A stretch of 64,000 nt of DNA from Leptospira bourretii (GCF_004770145.1 NZ_RQFW01000005.1:186001-250000), one strand, 5' to 3'; counted from the first letter of the stretch, positions 50,453 to 60,725 are shown. The notes: generated by a model from the sequence alone, not told the origin. Program-made: numbers and translations.

Positions 50453-53268
50453 GCGGAAGACTTCTTATCATTGATGGCCATGCTTTGGCATTCCGAGCCT
50501 ATTTTGCTTTTGCAGCTTCAAACCTTACCAATTCCAAAACAGGACTTCCTAGCGGTGCTGTTTTTGGTTTTTGGAGGATGTTATTCAAACTCCTCCAAGA
50601 TGAAAAAGTAACCCATATTGCCTTTACCTTTGATCCCGGTACAAGACTCGAAAGAAACGATTTGTATGAGGATTATAAAGCACATAGAAAACCAATGCCA
50701 GAGGATCTAAAACCTCAAATCCATACAATCTATGAAATGTTAAAAGCGTTGGAATTCCCTATGTACAAAATGGATGGGATTGAAGCTGACGATATCATCG
50801 GTTCTTTATGCAAAAAATTTGGAAAAGATTTTGATGAAATAGTCATTCTTTCCAGTGATAAAGATTTATACCAAGTCCTTGATAAAAACATACACATGTT
50901 ACGTGGGAAACGCGGTGTTTCTGAATTTGAAAAGATCGATCCCAAATGGGTAGAAACCAATATCGGAATTACCAAAGAACAAGTTCCTGATTATATGGGA
51001 CTACTCGGAGATGCTTCTGATAATATTCCTGGTGTCAAAGGTGTGGGAGAAAAAGGTGCCGCCAAACTCATCCAAGAATTTGGAAACCTAGAAACCATTT
51101 ATAAAAAATTAGATCAGGTAAAAAACAAATCACTCATTGATAAGTTAGCAGCCGACAAAGAGAACGCATTTTTATCGCGAAAACTAGCAACCATTGTTAC
51201 CAACCTCAAACTCGATATCAAAAAGAATGATCTCAAACTTCCGAACTACCATGAACCAGCCAAGGTTCAATATTTTAAAGATGAAGGATATAATGTCCTC
51301 CACCGCGATCTTGCCAAACAAGCAGGAATTCAGATTGTAAGCGATGGGGACTCCAAAGAAAAAGTTTCAGAATCAGAACCGGCCAAAAAAGGCAAAAAAG
51401 CATCAAAAGAGATAGCAGGTACTGAGAGTGAAAATAAACCAAACAAAGGTTCGGCGGTAACAAAAAAGAACTACAAACGAATCCAAACCTTGGATGAATT
51501 AAAAAAAATTGTCGCAAAACTCGATCAGAAAAAACCAATTTCTGTGGATACAGAAACCACTTCACAAGATCCAATGCTTGCGGAGTTACTCGGTGTATCC
51601 TTTTCCCAGGAACCTGGCGTTGGTTATTATATCGCATTCTCACATCCTGAGTCCATTTATAGCCACCTACTCCCAACACCCGAAGAAGGACTCGCAGTTT
51701 TAAAACCAATGTTTACCGATCCCAAATGGAAAAAAGTGGGACAAAACATCAAATATGATTTATTAGTACTTCGCAATTATGGTGTTGAACTTTCTGGAAT
51801 TCATTTTGATACCATGCTTGCTTCTTATCTTTTAAATCCAGGGGAACGACGCCATAATATGGATGATATGGCCGTTGACTACTTGAATTATAAAACCATC
51901 ACTTATGATGAGTTAGTTGGCACAGGAAAGAAAAAACAAAACTTATACGATATTGATCCTGAACGAGTATCCGAGTATGCTTGTGAAGATGCCGACATCA
52001 CTTTTCAACTTCACAATGTACTTTCTCCTAAAATGGAGGAAGGAATTCACAAAAAACTTTTTTATGAGATTGAGATGCCAGTGCTTCTCACTTTGGCTGA
52101 TATGGAATTTGAAGGAATCAGTGTGGAAAAGGGATATTTCGAATCTCTCTCCAAATCCTTCGAAACAAAAATCAAAGAACATGAAAAGAACATTCACTTC
52201 TATGCGGGAAGAGCATTTAATATCAATTCGACGAAAGAGTTACAAACCGTTTTATTCGAAGATTTACGCCTCCCCGCAGAGAAAAAAACACAAACTGGAT
52301 ATTCCACCGACCATTCCGTTTTAGAATCTTTACAAGGAACCCATCCCATCATTGATGAATTATTGGAAATCCGAAAATTTTCAAAATTAAAATCCACTTA
52401 TACAGATACATTGCCTACACTCATCAATCCCAAAACGGGACGTATCCATACAAGTTATAACCAAACCATTGCTGCGACAGGAAGGTTATCTTCTACAAAT
52501 CCAAACTTACAAAACATCCCCATCAAAGATGAAGAAGGGAGATTGCTTAGAAAGGGTTTTATCGCTAAAAAAGGATATGAAATTTTATCTCTTGACTATA
52601 GCCAAATCGAACTTCGCATCATGGCCCACTTTGCCAATGATCCACAAATGATGGATGCTTATCAATCAGGAGTTGATATCCACAAAAGAACTGCAGCAGG
52701 GATCTTCGGAGTTCCAGAAGACAAAGTAACACCCGATATGCGAAATAAAGCAAAAGTCGTTAACTTTTCTGTCATCTACGGAGTTACATCCTTTGGTCTT
52801 TCCAATAACTTAAGGATCAGTCGCAAAGAAGCAAAAGAGTTTATAGAAAAATACTTTGCTACGTATAAAGGCGTCCAAACTTATATGGAAGAGATTGTAG
52901 AGTTTTGTAAAGAACATGGGTATGTCGAAACACTTCTTGGTCGCAGACGTTATCTCCCAGACATTCACTCCAAACACAAAATGGCAAGTGAAACAGCCAA
53001 ACGTGTGGCCATCAACTCTCCCATCCAAGGTACATCTGCTGATATGATTAAGTTAGCAATGATCCAGATTCATAACAAAATCAAAAAGAATGGTTATCGC
53101 TCCAAACTCCTACTACAAGTTCATGATGAACTTGTCTTCGAGGTAGATCCAAAAGAAAAAAAAGAATTCTACCAAATGGCAAAGGATGAAATGGAATCTG
53201 CAATGAAACTAAAAGTTCCCATTGTCGCCCAAGGGAAGTTTGGCGGTAACTGGGATGAAGCACATTAG
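50449..53268 (+). CDS. polA: DNA polymerase I
   Basis: 939 residues. Three domains: FEN-like 5'-3' exonuclease (about 1-290: FTFDPGTRLERNDLYEDYKA, GLLGDASDNIPGVKGVG), a Lys/Ser-rich linker (about 300-345), 3'-5' exonuclease with VDTETTSQDPMLAELLG, so the metal-binding D and E are kept, and the polymerase (about 560-939): SLDYSQIELRIMAHFAND, RTAAGIFGVP, then LGRRRYLPDI, INSPIQGTSADMIKLAM and VHDELVFEV. Functional in repair and Okazaki processing. Coupled to the GT4 gene by ATGA. Its stop overlaps the next start by 14 bases. Confidence 0.96.
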   Translation: MSGRLLIIDGHALAFRAYFAFAASNLTNSKTGLPSGAVFGFWRMLFKLLQDEKVTHIAFTFDPGTRLERNDLYEDYKAHRKPMPEDLKPQIHTIYEMLKALEFPMYKMDGIEADDIIGSLCKKFGKDFDEIVILSSDKDLYQVLDKNIHMLRGKRGVSEFEKIDPKWVETNIGITKEQVPDYMGLLGDASDNIPGVKGVGEKGAAKLIQEFGNLETIYKKLDQVKNKSLIDKLAADKENAFLSRKLATIVTNLKLDIKKNDLKLPNYHEPAKVQYFKDEGYNVLHRDLAKQAGIQIVSDGDSKEKVSESEPAKKGKKASKEIAGTESENKPNKGSAVTKKNYKRIQTLDELKKIVAKLDQKKPISVDTETTSQDPMLAELLGVSFSQEPGVGYYIAFSHPESIYSHLLPTPEEGLAVLKPMFTDPKWKKVGQNIKYDLLVLRNYGVELSGIHFDTMLASYLLNPGERRHNMDDMAVDYLNYKTITYDELVGTGKKKQNLYDIDPERVSEYACEDADITFQLHNVLSPKMEEGIHKKLFYEIEMPVLLTLADMEFEGISVEKGYFESLSKSFETKIKEHEKNIHFYAGRAFNINSTKELQTVLFEDLRLPAEKKTQTGYSTDHSVLESLQGTHPIIDELLEIRKFSKLKSTYTDTLPTLINPKTGRIHTSYNQTIAATGRLSSTNPNLQNIPIKDEEGRLLRKGFIAKKGYEILSLDYSQIELRIMAHFANDPQMMDAYQSGVDIHKRTAAGIFGVPEDKVTPDMRNKAKVVNFSVIYGVTSFGLSNNLRISRKEAKEFIEKYFATYKGVQTYMEEIVEFCKEHGYVETLLGRRRYLPDIHSKHKMASETAKRVAINSPIQGTSADMIKLAMIQIHNKIKKNGYRSKLLLQVHDELVFEVDPKEKKEFYQMAKDEMESAMKLKVPIVAQGKFGGNWDEAH

Positions 53269-54961
53269 GCCATTTGCCTTACTTCTCCTTTTTTTCACAT
53301 TCTATCTCTGGGATACAAAAGTCCTATTCGAAACAAACAACCTCTATGGTCGTTTCGATTGGGACATGTATAGTTTCCATGTTGAATTTTTAAGAAAATC
53401 TTTTTTAGAATTTGGAACCATTCCCTTATGGAATCCATACTACGGAGCTGGGTTTCCCGTTTGGGAAAACCCAACAAGTAAGATAGGAAGCCTAACCCAC
53501 CTACTTGTTCTTTTTTTGCCGACCCTCATTGCATTAAAAATAAGTTTTCTCATTTATTTTGTCCTTTCTGGAATACTTAACTTTCATTCTTTTCGGCTCT
53601 ATACAAAGTCTTCCAACTTACCATCGTTACTATTTGTATTCCTTTTCCAATTTTCCGGATTCGTATTTCAAAAATTCTATGCGGGTCACTTAAACCAAAT
53701 TCCTGCTTTATTTTTACCGGCCCTTATTTTTTATACTTTGTATTTCATCCAAAAAAAAAATTGGGATATTGGGATATCCATTACATTTATCACCTATATA
53801 TTGTTATCTGAAGGTAGCATCTACCCACTCACCCAGTCACTATTTCTTCTATTTTTTTTAGTGATCAGAGAAATTTGTTTTTCCGATTCACCAAAAAAAA
53901 GGATTCTAAATTTTACAAAACTATCCGTCTTTGTTTTTGTTTTTCTCGCTTTCAAGTGGGTTCCGGTTTACCAATTCATTCATTCAGTCGGTAGACACTT
54001 TGTTGCAGACCAGTTTCCACTTTCCTTAAACGATATTTATCTTATTTTTTTTGGTCCATCCCAACACCCACTGCTTGCAAACTCTCTTTCCCAAATGCAA
54101 TACCGGTATTGGGAGTATGGAAATTATCTTGGACAATTCCCACTTTATCTTTTTCCCCTCTTATTCTTCACAAAGAAAAGGATGTTGCCCGTGGTTCTTC
54201 TTCTTGGGCTGGTGATTTGGATGATGATGGGAAAAGTTTCTGCTTACGCACCAGCAAACCTTTTAGAACTTTTACCCATTTATTCCTGGGAACGAGTGTA
54301 TCCTCGTTGGAGTCTAAGTGTTGTTTTTTTATATGTATGGTGTTTGGCGGTAGGATTTCAAAATCTTTCGACTTTGGTCCCATTTCGATTTCAAAAATAT
54401 TTAGGAATTTTCATCATCCTTTGTTTTTTCTTCCATACCCAAGATACAAAACGAATGAACACAAAAATTCTATCGGAGATTTTTGTACTTCCATTGCCTA
54501 ACATAAGTATCAAAAATCCAAATACCTATCCGATTACAGTTCCCACAGTTCCTGATTATGGCTCCGACTCACGGATGTTACCTGCCATCCTTTCCAATTT
54601 ATCAACCAATGATATTTATGAAAACTTAACCTTCTATTTTACAAACAAAACAACCTCTGACAAAGATTACAAAGGTGAAGTTTATCTTCTTTCTACAAAA
54701 AAAGAATTCAAACCTAAATTATGGAAACCGGATCGATATGAGTTTGATGCCTTACCAAAAGGAGAAACTTTGATTTTTAATCAGAAGTACCATCCAAACT
54801 TTTCACTGAATGATAAAAAAACAAGTGTTTGTTCTTTCAACGGTTACCTAGCTATTTACGCCAAAGCAACACTCAAAGATCCAATCGTTTCTTACAATCC
54901 TTTCAAAACAATCAACTCCAGACCTAAAGTGCATCAACTTTGTTTCGACGCATCTCAGTAA
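53255..54961 (+). CDS. Multi-pass membrane protein, GT-C glycosyltransferase-like
   Basis: 568 residues with about 10-12 hydrophobic segments. The first loop after the N-terminal helix reads GRFDWDMYSFHVEFLRKS and IPLWNPYYGAGFPVWENP, the pattern of YfhO/PMT-type GT-C proteins in which an acidic residue of that loop is catalytic and the W-N-P-x-x-x-G-x-P stretch recurs. A polar C-terminal part of about 140 residues is external. ATG 53255 overlaps the end of polA by 14 bases; an earlier ATG lies deep inside polA. A role in adding a lipid-linked sugar to a surface polymer is inferred only. Confidence 0.68.
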   Translation: MKHIRPFALLLLFFTFYLWDTKVLFETNNLYGRFDWDMYSFHVEFLRKSFLEFGTIPLWNPYYGAGFPVWENPTSKIGSLTHLLVLFLPTLIALKISFLIYFVLSGILNFHSFRLYTKSSNLPSLLFVFLFQFSGFVFQKFYAGHLNQIPALFLPALIFYTLYFIQKKNWDIGISITFITYILLSEGSIYPLTQSLFLLFFLVIREICFSDSPKKRILNFTKLSVFVFVFLAFKWVPVYQFIHSVGRHFVADQFPLSLNDIYLIFFGPSQHPLLANSLSQMQYRYWEYGNYLGQFPLYLFPLLFFTKKRMLPVVLLLGLVIWMMMGKVSAYAPANLLELLPIYSWERVYPRWSLSVVFLYVWCLAVGFQNLSTLVPFRFQKYLGIFIILCFFFHTQDTKRMNTKILSEIFVLPLPNISIKNPNTYPITVPTVPDYGSDSRMLPAILSNLSTNDIYENLTFYFTNKTTSDKDYKGEVYLLSTKKEFKPKLWKPDRYEFDALPKGETLIFNQKYHPNFSLNDKKTSVCSFNGYLAIYAKATLKDPIVSYNPFKTINSRPKVHQLCFDASQ

Positions 54962-54982
54962 CTCCAGTTTTCTTTAATTGTT

Positions 54983-56617
54983 TTAAACTTTTTGTTGAAT
55001 TAGAAAATAATTTTGAAACCATTTAGTGTTCCAAAAATAAAAACCGCCATAAGAAACAAGAATTGCCTGCAAAGGCATTGCCGTGAGAGTAAATCGATAA
55101 TCCGCAAAAAAGATCAAATGAACGGAAAAAATCAATAGATACATAGAACAGATCAAAAAATCCTTCCCGATAAGAGAGCGATAGATACCAATAAAAAGAA
55201 ATATGGTTAAAAAACAACGGTATACTGTCTGAGACAATGACAATGGATTTTGATAATAAATAGAAATTGGCCGAGGACCTCCGGCCCCCCAAAACCAAAG
55301 AATTGTTTTTTTCCATAGATTCTGAATCAAAATATCAGGATTTTTTAAATTCGTAATTAAGACATTTCTAAATATTTCGTGTTTGTTTTGACTCAAATTA
55401 ATTTCTTTAGAATAAGTAAACCAATGGCGAGAATAAGTTCCCTGCGCATAAGGATTGTTACCCACTAAAAAATTAAATTCCATGTTATTACTAGCAAAAA
55501 GTGGCGAAGGTCTATCTACTTTTTCTTTAAATGCCACATTGATTACAAAAAACAAAAGCAAAGTAGTAATAGGAATGACCGCATTGGAAATAAGCCTTCT
55601 ATTGATAATAAAATATATGAAAACCGTTAAAATAAAAACAACGGGAAACCAAGACCTGAGTTCAGTTAAAACAAAAACAACAAGCAGAATACTGAAACCA
55701 AACAATACTTTTAAATAACCATTTGTTACCAATTTCAGTCGATAAAACAGAAACAAATATATTGAAAAAAACGGATGAAATAAATTTTCATTCCAAAACT
55801 GATTGGAAAAAGAAACATAATGACTTGAAAATAAATAAAACAGACCAACCAAAGCAACTATCGTATTGTTTTTTGTGTAATCCAAAACAAAACTTAGCAA
55901 ACAATACAGACCAACTGTCCCTACTAAAATCATCAGAATTTTAGGAACAACCTGCCCCTCACCAAACATTAGAAAACAATAATAAAGAAATACGGTCATT
56001 CCCTTACTAAATGAACCTTGCAAAAAATCCTTTCCCTCCAAAAGGGCTTTTGCTGCGGAAAAATATGTTTTAGGATCATCACCTTCTGCAAGAAAAAAAG
56101 GATCAAAATACAAAGCAACAAACCTTTGGGTAGTACTGATTATTACTATTGCAAAAATAGTCAGGCCTATGCGAGAGACCATCCATCGATAAAAATCCTG
56201 GATCAAATGGTTACGAAATATCACCACAAAGTAGATTGCAGTACTAAAAGAAATCACAAGATATTTTTTAAATGGAGAGTATGTATCTGGTTTTAACTTA
56301 ATGGTTAACAAAATAGTTATCATCCAAATAATAAGCATTAGGTTTTTTATCCTAGTATCATGCAAAAGGAAGGAATGAGGCAAAACAAAAAGGTATAAAA
56401 AACCGAAGGATGTGAAAAAGAAAAAACAACCTAACTGATAGTAAATATCACGGTAAAGCCAAGGCCCAACTAACGGCGGGTCGGCAGACAAAAAGGAAAG
56501 ATTTTCGAATAAAATTCGAGCCTGATTTGTATTAGTAAATGCAATCAATTTTTGAAAACAAAATGCGATCACAATTAAAACTGCAAATTTTAGAATGATC
56601 CGCAAAAATTTTTCCAT
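54983..56617 (-). CDS. Multi-pass membrane protein, ArnT/PMT-like
   Basis: 544 residues with around 12-13 predicted membrane helices. The loop FLAEGDDPKTYFSAAKALLEG, then DFLQGSFSKGMTVFLYYCFL, recalls the substrate loop of ArnT/PMT-type GT-C enzymes, where a D-D or D-E is catalytic; it is displaced to about residue 180 here. Later, NQFWNENLFHPFFS resembles a conserved WNE/xFHP stretch seen in this superfamily. Substrate unknown. AT-rich coding sequence. Convergent with the gene before it and divergent from the acyltransferase gene. Confidence 0.66.
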   Translation of the reverse strand: MEKFLRIILKFAVLIVIAFCFQKLIAFTNTNQARILFENLSFLSADPPLVGPWLYRDIYYQLGCFFFFTSFGFLYLFVLPHSFLLHDTRIKNLMLIIWMITILLTIKLKPDTYSPFKKYLVISFSTAIYFVVIFRNHLIQDFYRWMVSRIGLTIFAIVIISTTQRFVALYFDPFFLAEGDDPKTYFSAAKALLEGKDFLQGSFSKGMTVFLYYCFLMFGEGQVVPKILMILVGTVGLYCLLSFVLDYTKNNTIVALVGLFYLFSSHYVSFSNQFWNENLFHPFFSIYLFLFYRLKLVTNGYLKVLFGFSILLVVFVLTELRSWFPVVFILTVFIYFIINRRLISNAVIPITTLLLFFVINVAFKEKVDRPSPLFASNNMEFNFLVGNNPYAQGTYSRHWFTYSKEINLSQNKHEIFRNVLITNLKNPDILIQNLWKKTILWFWGAGGPRPISIYYQNPLSLSQTVYRCFLTIFLFIGIYRSLIGKDFLICSMYLLIFSVHLIFFADYRFTLTAMPLQAILVSYGGFYFWNTKWFQNYFLIQQKV

Positions 56618-56733
56618 AAACTAACTCAAAAACTACTCTTTAAAAAACCTAACAGATGTAAATCAATTATACATTATTAAATTACAATTTTCCAAATCTA
56701 TAGACTTGACACGTGAAATCATCCAGGAAGTGA

Positions 56734-57945
56734 TTGTCAAAAACAATGAAAAAGTACTTCCATCACCTAACGAATCCGCATCCTCGTGAAATTTTGAGCC
56801 TCCATACGATTCGAGGGATTGGGATAATTGTAGTGCTTATGGTACACTTTACCCATACAATAGCAAAAGACGCTATCATTGTTAACCCACAACTCTTCCT
56901 TTTTTTCTCAAATTTTTCCTCTGCTTTGGATGCTTTTTTTGTGTTAAGTGGTTTCTTGATTTCTGAACAACTTTTTAGGGCACATAAAAATGGAAAAGAT
57001 ATGAGCTTTAAGAGATTTTTCAGGAACCGTGTTCTCCGTATATTTCCAGGTTACTATTTCTTTATTTCTACTATTGCCCTCCTAACTTTTTTACAAATCC
57101 TACTAATTGAAAATGCTATCGAAAAAAAAGGGATTACCGACTTAAATATTTTAAGTGCCTACATTGACCTGAAGTCAATGTTCCGTGCTTCATGGGCGGA
57201 CTTTGTATTTGTTGGGAATTATATAAAAAATCTGCATGTTCACACTTGGTCATTATCTGTGGAAGAGCAGTTCTACTTTTGTATCCCATTTTTTATGACA
57301 TTTGTTCTGTTTAAATATCCTAAACATACAATGACGTTTCTGGGTTCACTTTACGTGATTGCCCTATTGTTTCGCCTTTTCTACTTTTATTCCGATGATG
57401 TAACAAACAAATTTGAGAAAATGTATTATTCAACAGAAACTCGTTATGATGCATTCATTGTTGGGATCATCATTGCATATTGGAGCCAATATAAACCGGA
57501 AATTCTAAAATCAAAATTTCTTAAAAGTTCCATCACTTTCTCGATATTCATCCTACTCATTGTGTTGAGTCATTTGATTCGAAAAGATGACTCTTTTATG
57601 GCTGTTACTTTTAAAAATAATTTGATAAACTTAGGATTTGGCTCACTTGTAATCGCTTGTCTAAATATGAACGATTTTTCTTATAATACGCCAATTCGCT
57701 CAATATACAAAAGCACCATGACTTTTTTAGCAAGAATTAGTTTTACTATATATCTCTGGCACATGACAGTCCTATCTGTTCTAGGGAATTTAAAACTAAC
57801 AAAACCAGATTACCTTGAAAACTCAGTATTCTACCTGATTTACTTTATTGGATATGCTCTGCTTAGTATTTCAGTAGGTGTGGTGTTGTATCGCCTCATT
57901 GAATATCCTTTTATCATGATAAAAGATAAACATAAAACGTCGTAA
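56734..57945 (+). CDS. Acyltransferase 3 (OafA-like) membrane protein
   Basis: 403 residues with about 10 membrane helices, acyltransferase-3 family that O-acetylates or O-acylates surface sugars. Seen: the R/H-containing start LSLHTIRGIGIIVVLMVHF, then DAFFVLSGFLISEQLFR, FRNRVLRIFPGYYFF and HVHTWSLSVEEQFYF with the W-S-L-x-V-E-E-Q motif. The first is TTG at 56734 with AGGAAG just upstream; ATG 56746 is an alternative with worse spacing. With the two preceding membrane genes this makes a candidate surface-glycan modification cluster. Confidence 0.87.
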   Translation: MSKTMKKYFHHLTNPHPREILSLHTIRGIGIIVVLMVHFTHTIAKDAIIVNPQLFLFFSNFSSALDAFFVLSGFLISEQLFRAHKNGKDMSFKRFFRNRVLRIFPGYYFFISTIALLTFLQILLIENAIEKKGITDLNILSAYIDLKSMFRASWADFVFVGNYIKNLHVHTWSLSVEEQFYFCIPFFMTFVLFKYPKHTMTFLGSLYVIALLFRLFYFYSDDVTNKFEKMYYSTETRYDAFIVGIIIAYWSQYKPEILKSKFLKSSITFSIFILLIVLSHLIRKDDSFMAVTFKNNLINLGFGSLVIACLNMNDFSYNTPIRSIYKSTMTFLARISFTIYLWHMTVLSVLGNLKLTKPDYLENSVFYLIYFIGYALLSISVGVVLYRLIEYPFIMIKDKHKTS

Positions 57946-58058
57946 TCGAAACGTAACATTCTACCTTCAGAAACAAAACCCGTTTTTCACCTTATTGTCA
58001 CATTGCCGTAACGGATTCATTTTACTTTATCCTCAGATAAACAAGAGGATAAAATCCG

Positions 58059-58835
58059 ATGAAACCAAATACAATTAACAAAACAGAACGAATCCTAGAG
58101 GTTCGTTTGGCTGAAAACCAACTAGAAATTGAAAGAGCACTTGCATTACGTTATGAAGTGTTCAACCTAGAAATGGGAGAAGGTCTGCCACAATCTTCTG
58201 CAACAAGAAAAGACCGTGATGAGTACGATTTGTACTGCCACCACTTAATCGTTATCGATAAATCAACAGATGACAAAAAAATTGTAGGAACTTACCGAAT
58301 TTTAACACGCCAAAATGCAAAAAACGGAATTGGTTTTTACAGTGAAAACGAATTTGATATTACTTCTATTTATAACCTTCCAGATGAGATCGCGGAAGTA
58401 GGACGTTCTTGTGTTCACCCTGACTACCGCGATGGATCTGTAATCTCTTTACTTTGGCAAGGTCTTGCTGAGTTTATGAACAAACATAATGTTCGTTACC
58501 TGATGGGTTGTGGATCCATCCATTCTACTGATGCGGGAGTTGCTTCACAATCTTATGGATTTTTGAAAGCAAAAGACGCCATTGCTCCGGAAGAATTTCG
58601 GGTATATCCAAACCCTGACTTTGTTCTCCCTGGGTTTGATGCCGATTTTCAAGTAGAAGATCCAAAATCGATCTCCAAAAATATCCCTCCACTTTTGAAA
58701 GGATACCTCCGGGTGGGTGCTAAAATCTGTGGAATTCCTGCACTGGATTCTGTTTTTGGTACTACAGATGTGTTTATTCTTTTCGACCGCAAGGAAATCA
58801 CGGAGAGATATGCGAAACACTATATGAATGCATGA
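58059..58835 (+). CDS. OlsB-like N-acyltransferase (GNAT, ornithine lipid type)
   Basis: 258 residues matching the acyl-homoserine-lactone-synthase-like GNAT group that includes Ols[54 protein letters not shown], and [20 protein letters not shown]. OlsB moves a 3-hydroxyacyl chain from acyl carrier protein to ornithine. The C-terminal part ([26 protein letters not shown]) is like that of OlsB/hemolysin-type acyltransferases. Its stop overlaps the next start (ATGA, 58832-58835). The upstream region (57990-58020) contains TTGTCAC and GTAAC elements; a PHO-box-like site is possible but weak. Confidence 0.8.
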   Translation: MKPNTINKTERILEVRLAENQLEIERALALRYEVFNLEMGEGLPQSSATRKDRDEYDLYCHHLIVIDKSTDDKKIVGTYRILTRQNAKNGIGFYSENEFDITSIYNLPDEIAEVGRSCVHPDYRDGSVISLLWQGLAEFMNKHNVRYLMGCGSIHSTDAGVASQSYGFLKAKDAIAPEEFRVYPNPDFVLPGFDADFQVEDPKSISKNIPPLLKGYLRVGAKICGIPALDSVFGTTDVFILFDRKEITERYAKHYMNA

Positions 58836-59962
58836 GTCTTAACCAGGAAATAGATTACCAGCACCCAACCAAACAGGACCAAATTCGATTTTTCGTTTTT
58901 ACCCTTTTTTTGGTTCTTACAATCTGTGCCGGTTATTTCCTGGGCCTTCCTCGGTATTATCTCGGATGGTTTTCTTTTGCGATTGCATCGTTCTCTGTGG
59001 CCGGAAACGATGCAGTCCAAACCATCGGAACCTTTATCGAGAGTAAAAAATCAGTTCACTGGCTCCAAAAGATTTTCGTTTTTGGTGGTCTTTTATTTTT
59101 GGTTCATTTGATCGCTTGGTTTTTACATGGCGGTGAAATCCATTTCCACAGATTAGATTCTATCCCTGAAACAAGAGACTTCAACCTCCTCCAACTTTTA
59201 GCACCTGTTTTACTTGTCGTCATAACAAGGCTCCGAGCTCCCGTTTCCACCACATTTCTCGTCTTAGGTTTGTTTGGTGGCAAAAGTATCGACCAAATGT
59301 TAACCAAATCCTTTTTCGGATATGGGCTCGCTTTTCTTGTGGCCATCGTCGTTTGGGCCATCCTTGTCAAAGTAGACCCTCACGAATACCATGAAGTCCA
59401 CACCCCTGACCCTGTTTCCGAAAGGAGATGGTCGAGGTTACAATGGCTTTCTACCATGTATCTTTGGGTGGCATGGTTATTACAAGACACAGCCAACATT
59501 GCCGTATTTTTACCTCGTCAGTTGGGAATTATCGAATTCTTAACAGCAGCATTCATTCTCATCGCTGCCTTACTCATCATCATCCGCACCAATGGTGGAA
59601 CCATCCAAAGAGTGGTTTCTGAAAAATCAGACATCCAATGGGCAAAAGCTGCAACCATTGTTGATTTGGTGTATGGAAGTTTGTTATTTTTTTTCCAATA
59701 TATCAGTAACGTTCCCATGTCCACCACCTGGGCTTTCCTTGGCCTCCTTGCTGGCCGGGAAATCATTTTGAATGTCATCACTTACAAAGACCTTCCTTAC
59801 CTAGACACCTTCCGAAAAGTGGGAAAGGACGTGGTTCTTGCCACCATAGGAATCCTTGTTTCCATTTTGGTTTTCTTTCTCTCCTACTTCCTCTACCCCG
59901 AACAAAGGGCCAATACCCCTCTAGAATTTTGGAAAACACCCGTCCAGGAAGATTCCCTATAA
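58832..59962 (+). CDS. PiT-like inorganic phosphate transporter
   Basis: 376 residues with about 10 membrane helices and two related halves. PiT-type motifs are present in divergent form: [19 protein letters not shown] (compare GANDVANA-x-GT), [18 protein letters not shown], then [19 protein letters not shown] and [17 protein letters not shown] in the second half. These are phosphate/cation symporters. In PiT the second GAND repeat is normal; here it is QDTAN, so substrate identity could be altered. ATGA overlap with the OlsB-like gene means coordinated expression. SD and start (ATGAGTCTT) within the OlsB end. Confidence 0.75.
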   Translation: MSLNQEIDYQHPTKQDQIRFFVFTLFLVLTICAGYFLGLPRYYLGWFSFAIASFSVAGNDAVQTIGTFIESKKSVHWLQKIFVFGGLLFLVHLIAWFLHGGEIHFHRLDSIPETRDFNLLQLLAPVLLVVITRLRAPVSTTFLVLGLFGGKSIDQMLTKSFFGYGLAFLVAIVVWAILVKVDPHEYHEVHTPDPVSERRWSRLQWLSTMYLWVAWLLQDTANIAVFLPRQLGIIEFLTAAFILIAALLIIIRTNGGTIQRVVSEKSDIQWAKAATIVDLVYGSLLFFFQYISNVPMSTTWAFLGLLAGREIILNVITYKDLPYLDTFRKVGKDVVLATIGILVSILVFFLSYFLYPEQRANTPLEFWKTPVQEDSL

Positions 59963-60005
59963 TTTTCTTTGACATTCCCCGCAATTGTCAGGGTAGTGTC
60001 ATATA

Positions 60006-60020
60006 TGAGATTGATTCTCA
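60006..60020 (+). promoter_or_regulatory. Fur-box-like operator upstream of heme oxygenase
   Basis: TGAGATTGATTCTCA fits the 7-1-7 Fur consensus TGATAATnATTATCA at 11 of 14 positions. It lies 22 bases before the heme oxygenase ATG at 60042. A TTGACA at 59969-59974 upstream could serve as a -35 box, and a second, wider-spaced dyad TGACATT/ATTGTCA is at 59970-59990. Iron repression of the gene is the expected reading. Confidence 0.62.
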
Positions 60021-60041
60021 CATAGACAACCAGGAGCCATT

Positions 60042-60722
60042 ATGTCCATAGCAATGATGTTACGAGAAGGTACTGCCGATAAACACCAAGAAACCGAAAA
60101 GGTTCCTTACATTCGGGCCATTTTTAGAGGCGGACTCGACGCCCAAACGTATACTTACCAATTGGAAAGCCTTCATGCTGTTTATGCAGTGATGGAAGAA
60201 CTCTACCGCCAAAACAAAGATAACCCTATCCTTGCGAAACTTTACTTTCCGGCTCTTTTTCGTGAAAATTCTTTGAAAGAAGACATTGTTAGTTTTCAAA
60301 AAAAATTCGGAACCAAACTTCGTGGTTCCATTTCCAAAGCCACACAAAACTACATTGACCATATCAAAAATACGGCAAAAACCAAACCAGAACTTCTCGT
60401 GGCACAAGCTTACGTCCGTTACTTGGGAGATCTTTCTGGTGGTCAGTCGATCAAAAAAGTAGTAGCAAAAACTTTTGAACTAGAAGGAAATGAAGGAACT
60501 GCTTTTTATGAATTTCCTGAAATCGAAGACCTTATGGCATTCAAAGGTATCTATCGTCAAAACTTGGATACTCTTCCATTGAACGATTCACAAAAAGCAG
60601 AACTATTAGCAGAAGCAAATGCGACTTTTGATTTGAATAAATTTTTGTTTATTGAACTCGACTCCGATCTAAAAGAAAATATTGGGATGGATCGTTACCA
60701 AACTCTTTTACCAGCAGGTTAA
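60042..60722 (+). CDS. hemO: Heme oxygenase (biliverdin-producing)
   Basis: 226 residues; opens heme with O2 and reductant to biliverdin, iron and CO. The proximal His is in LREGTADKHQETEKV (residue 15). The distal helix GDLSGGQSIKKVV carries the G-D-L-S-G-G-Q heme-contact string, and LYFPALFREN is typical of the family. SD CCAGGAG before ATG. Preceded by a Fur-box-like palindrome, so iron-repressed expression is likely. Leptospira can use heme iron, consistent with this role. Stop lies 3 bases before the TTG start of the MFS gene. Confidence 0.92.
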   Translation: MSIAMMLREGTADKHQETEKVPYIRAIFRGGLDAQTYTYQLESLHAVYAVMEELYRQNKDNPILAKLYFPALFRENSLKEDIVSFQKKFGTKLRGSISKATQNYIDHIKNTAKTKPELLVAQAYVRYLGDLSGGQSIKKVVAKTFELEGNEGTAFYEFPEIEDLMAFKGIYRQNLDTLPLNDSQKAELLAEANATFDLNKFLFIELDSDLKENIGMDRYQTLLPAG

Positions 60723-60725
60723 TTT

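Noticed and set aside
57995..58028. PHO-box before the OlsB-like gene
   Set aside because: The TTGTCAC and GTAAC elements match the PHO box poorly (about 3 of 5 in the second half); mentioned only as a hint.
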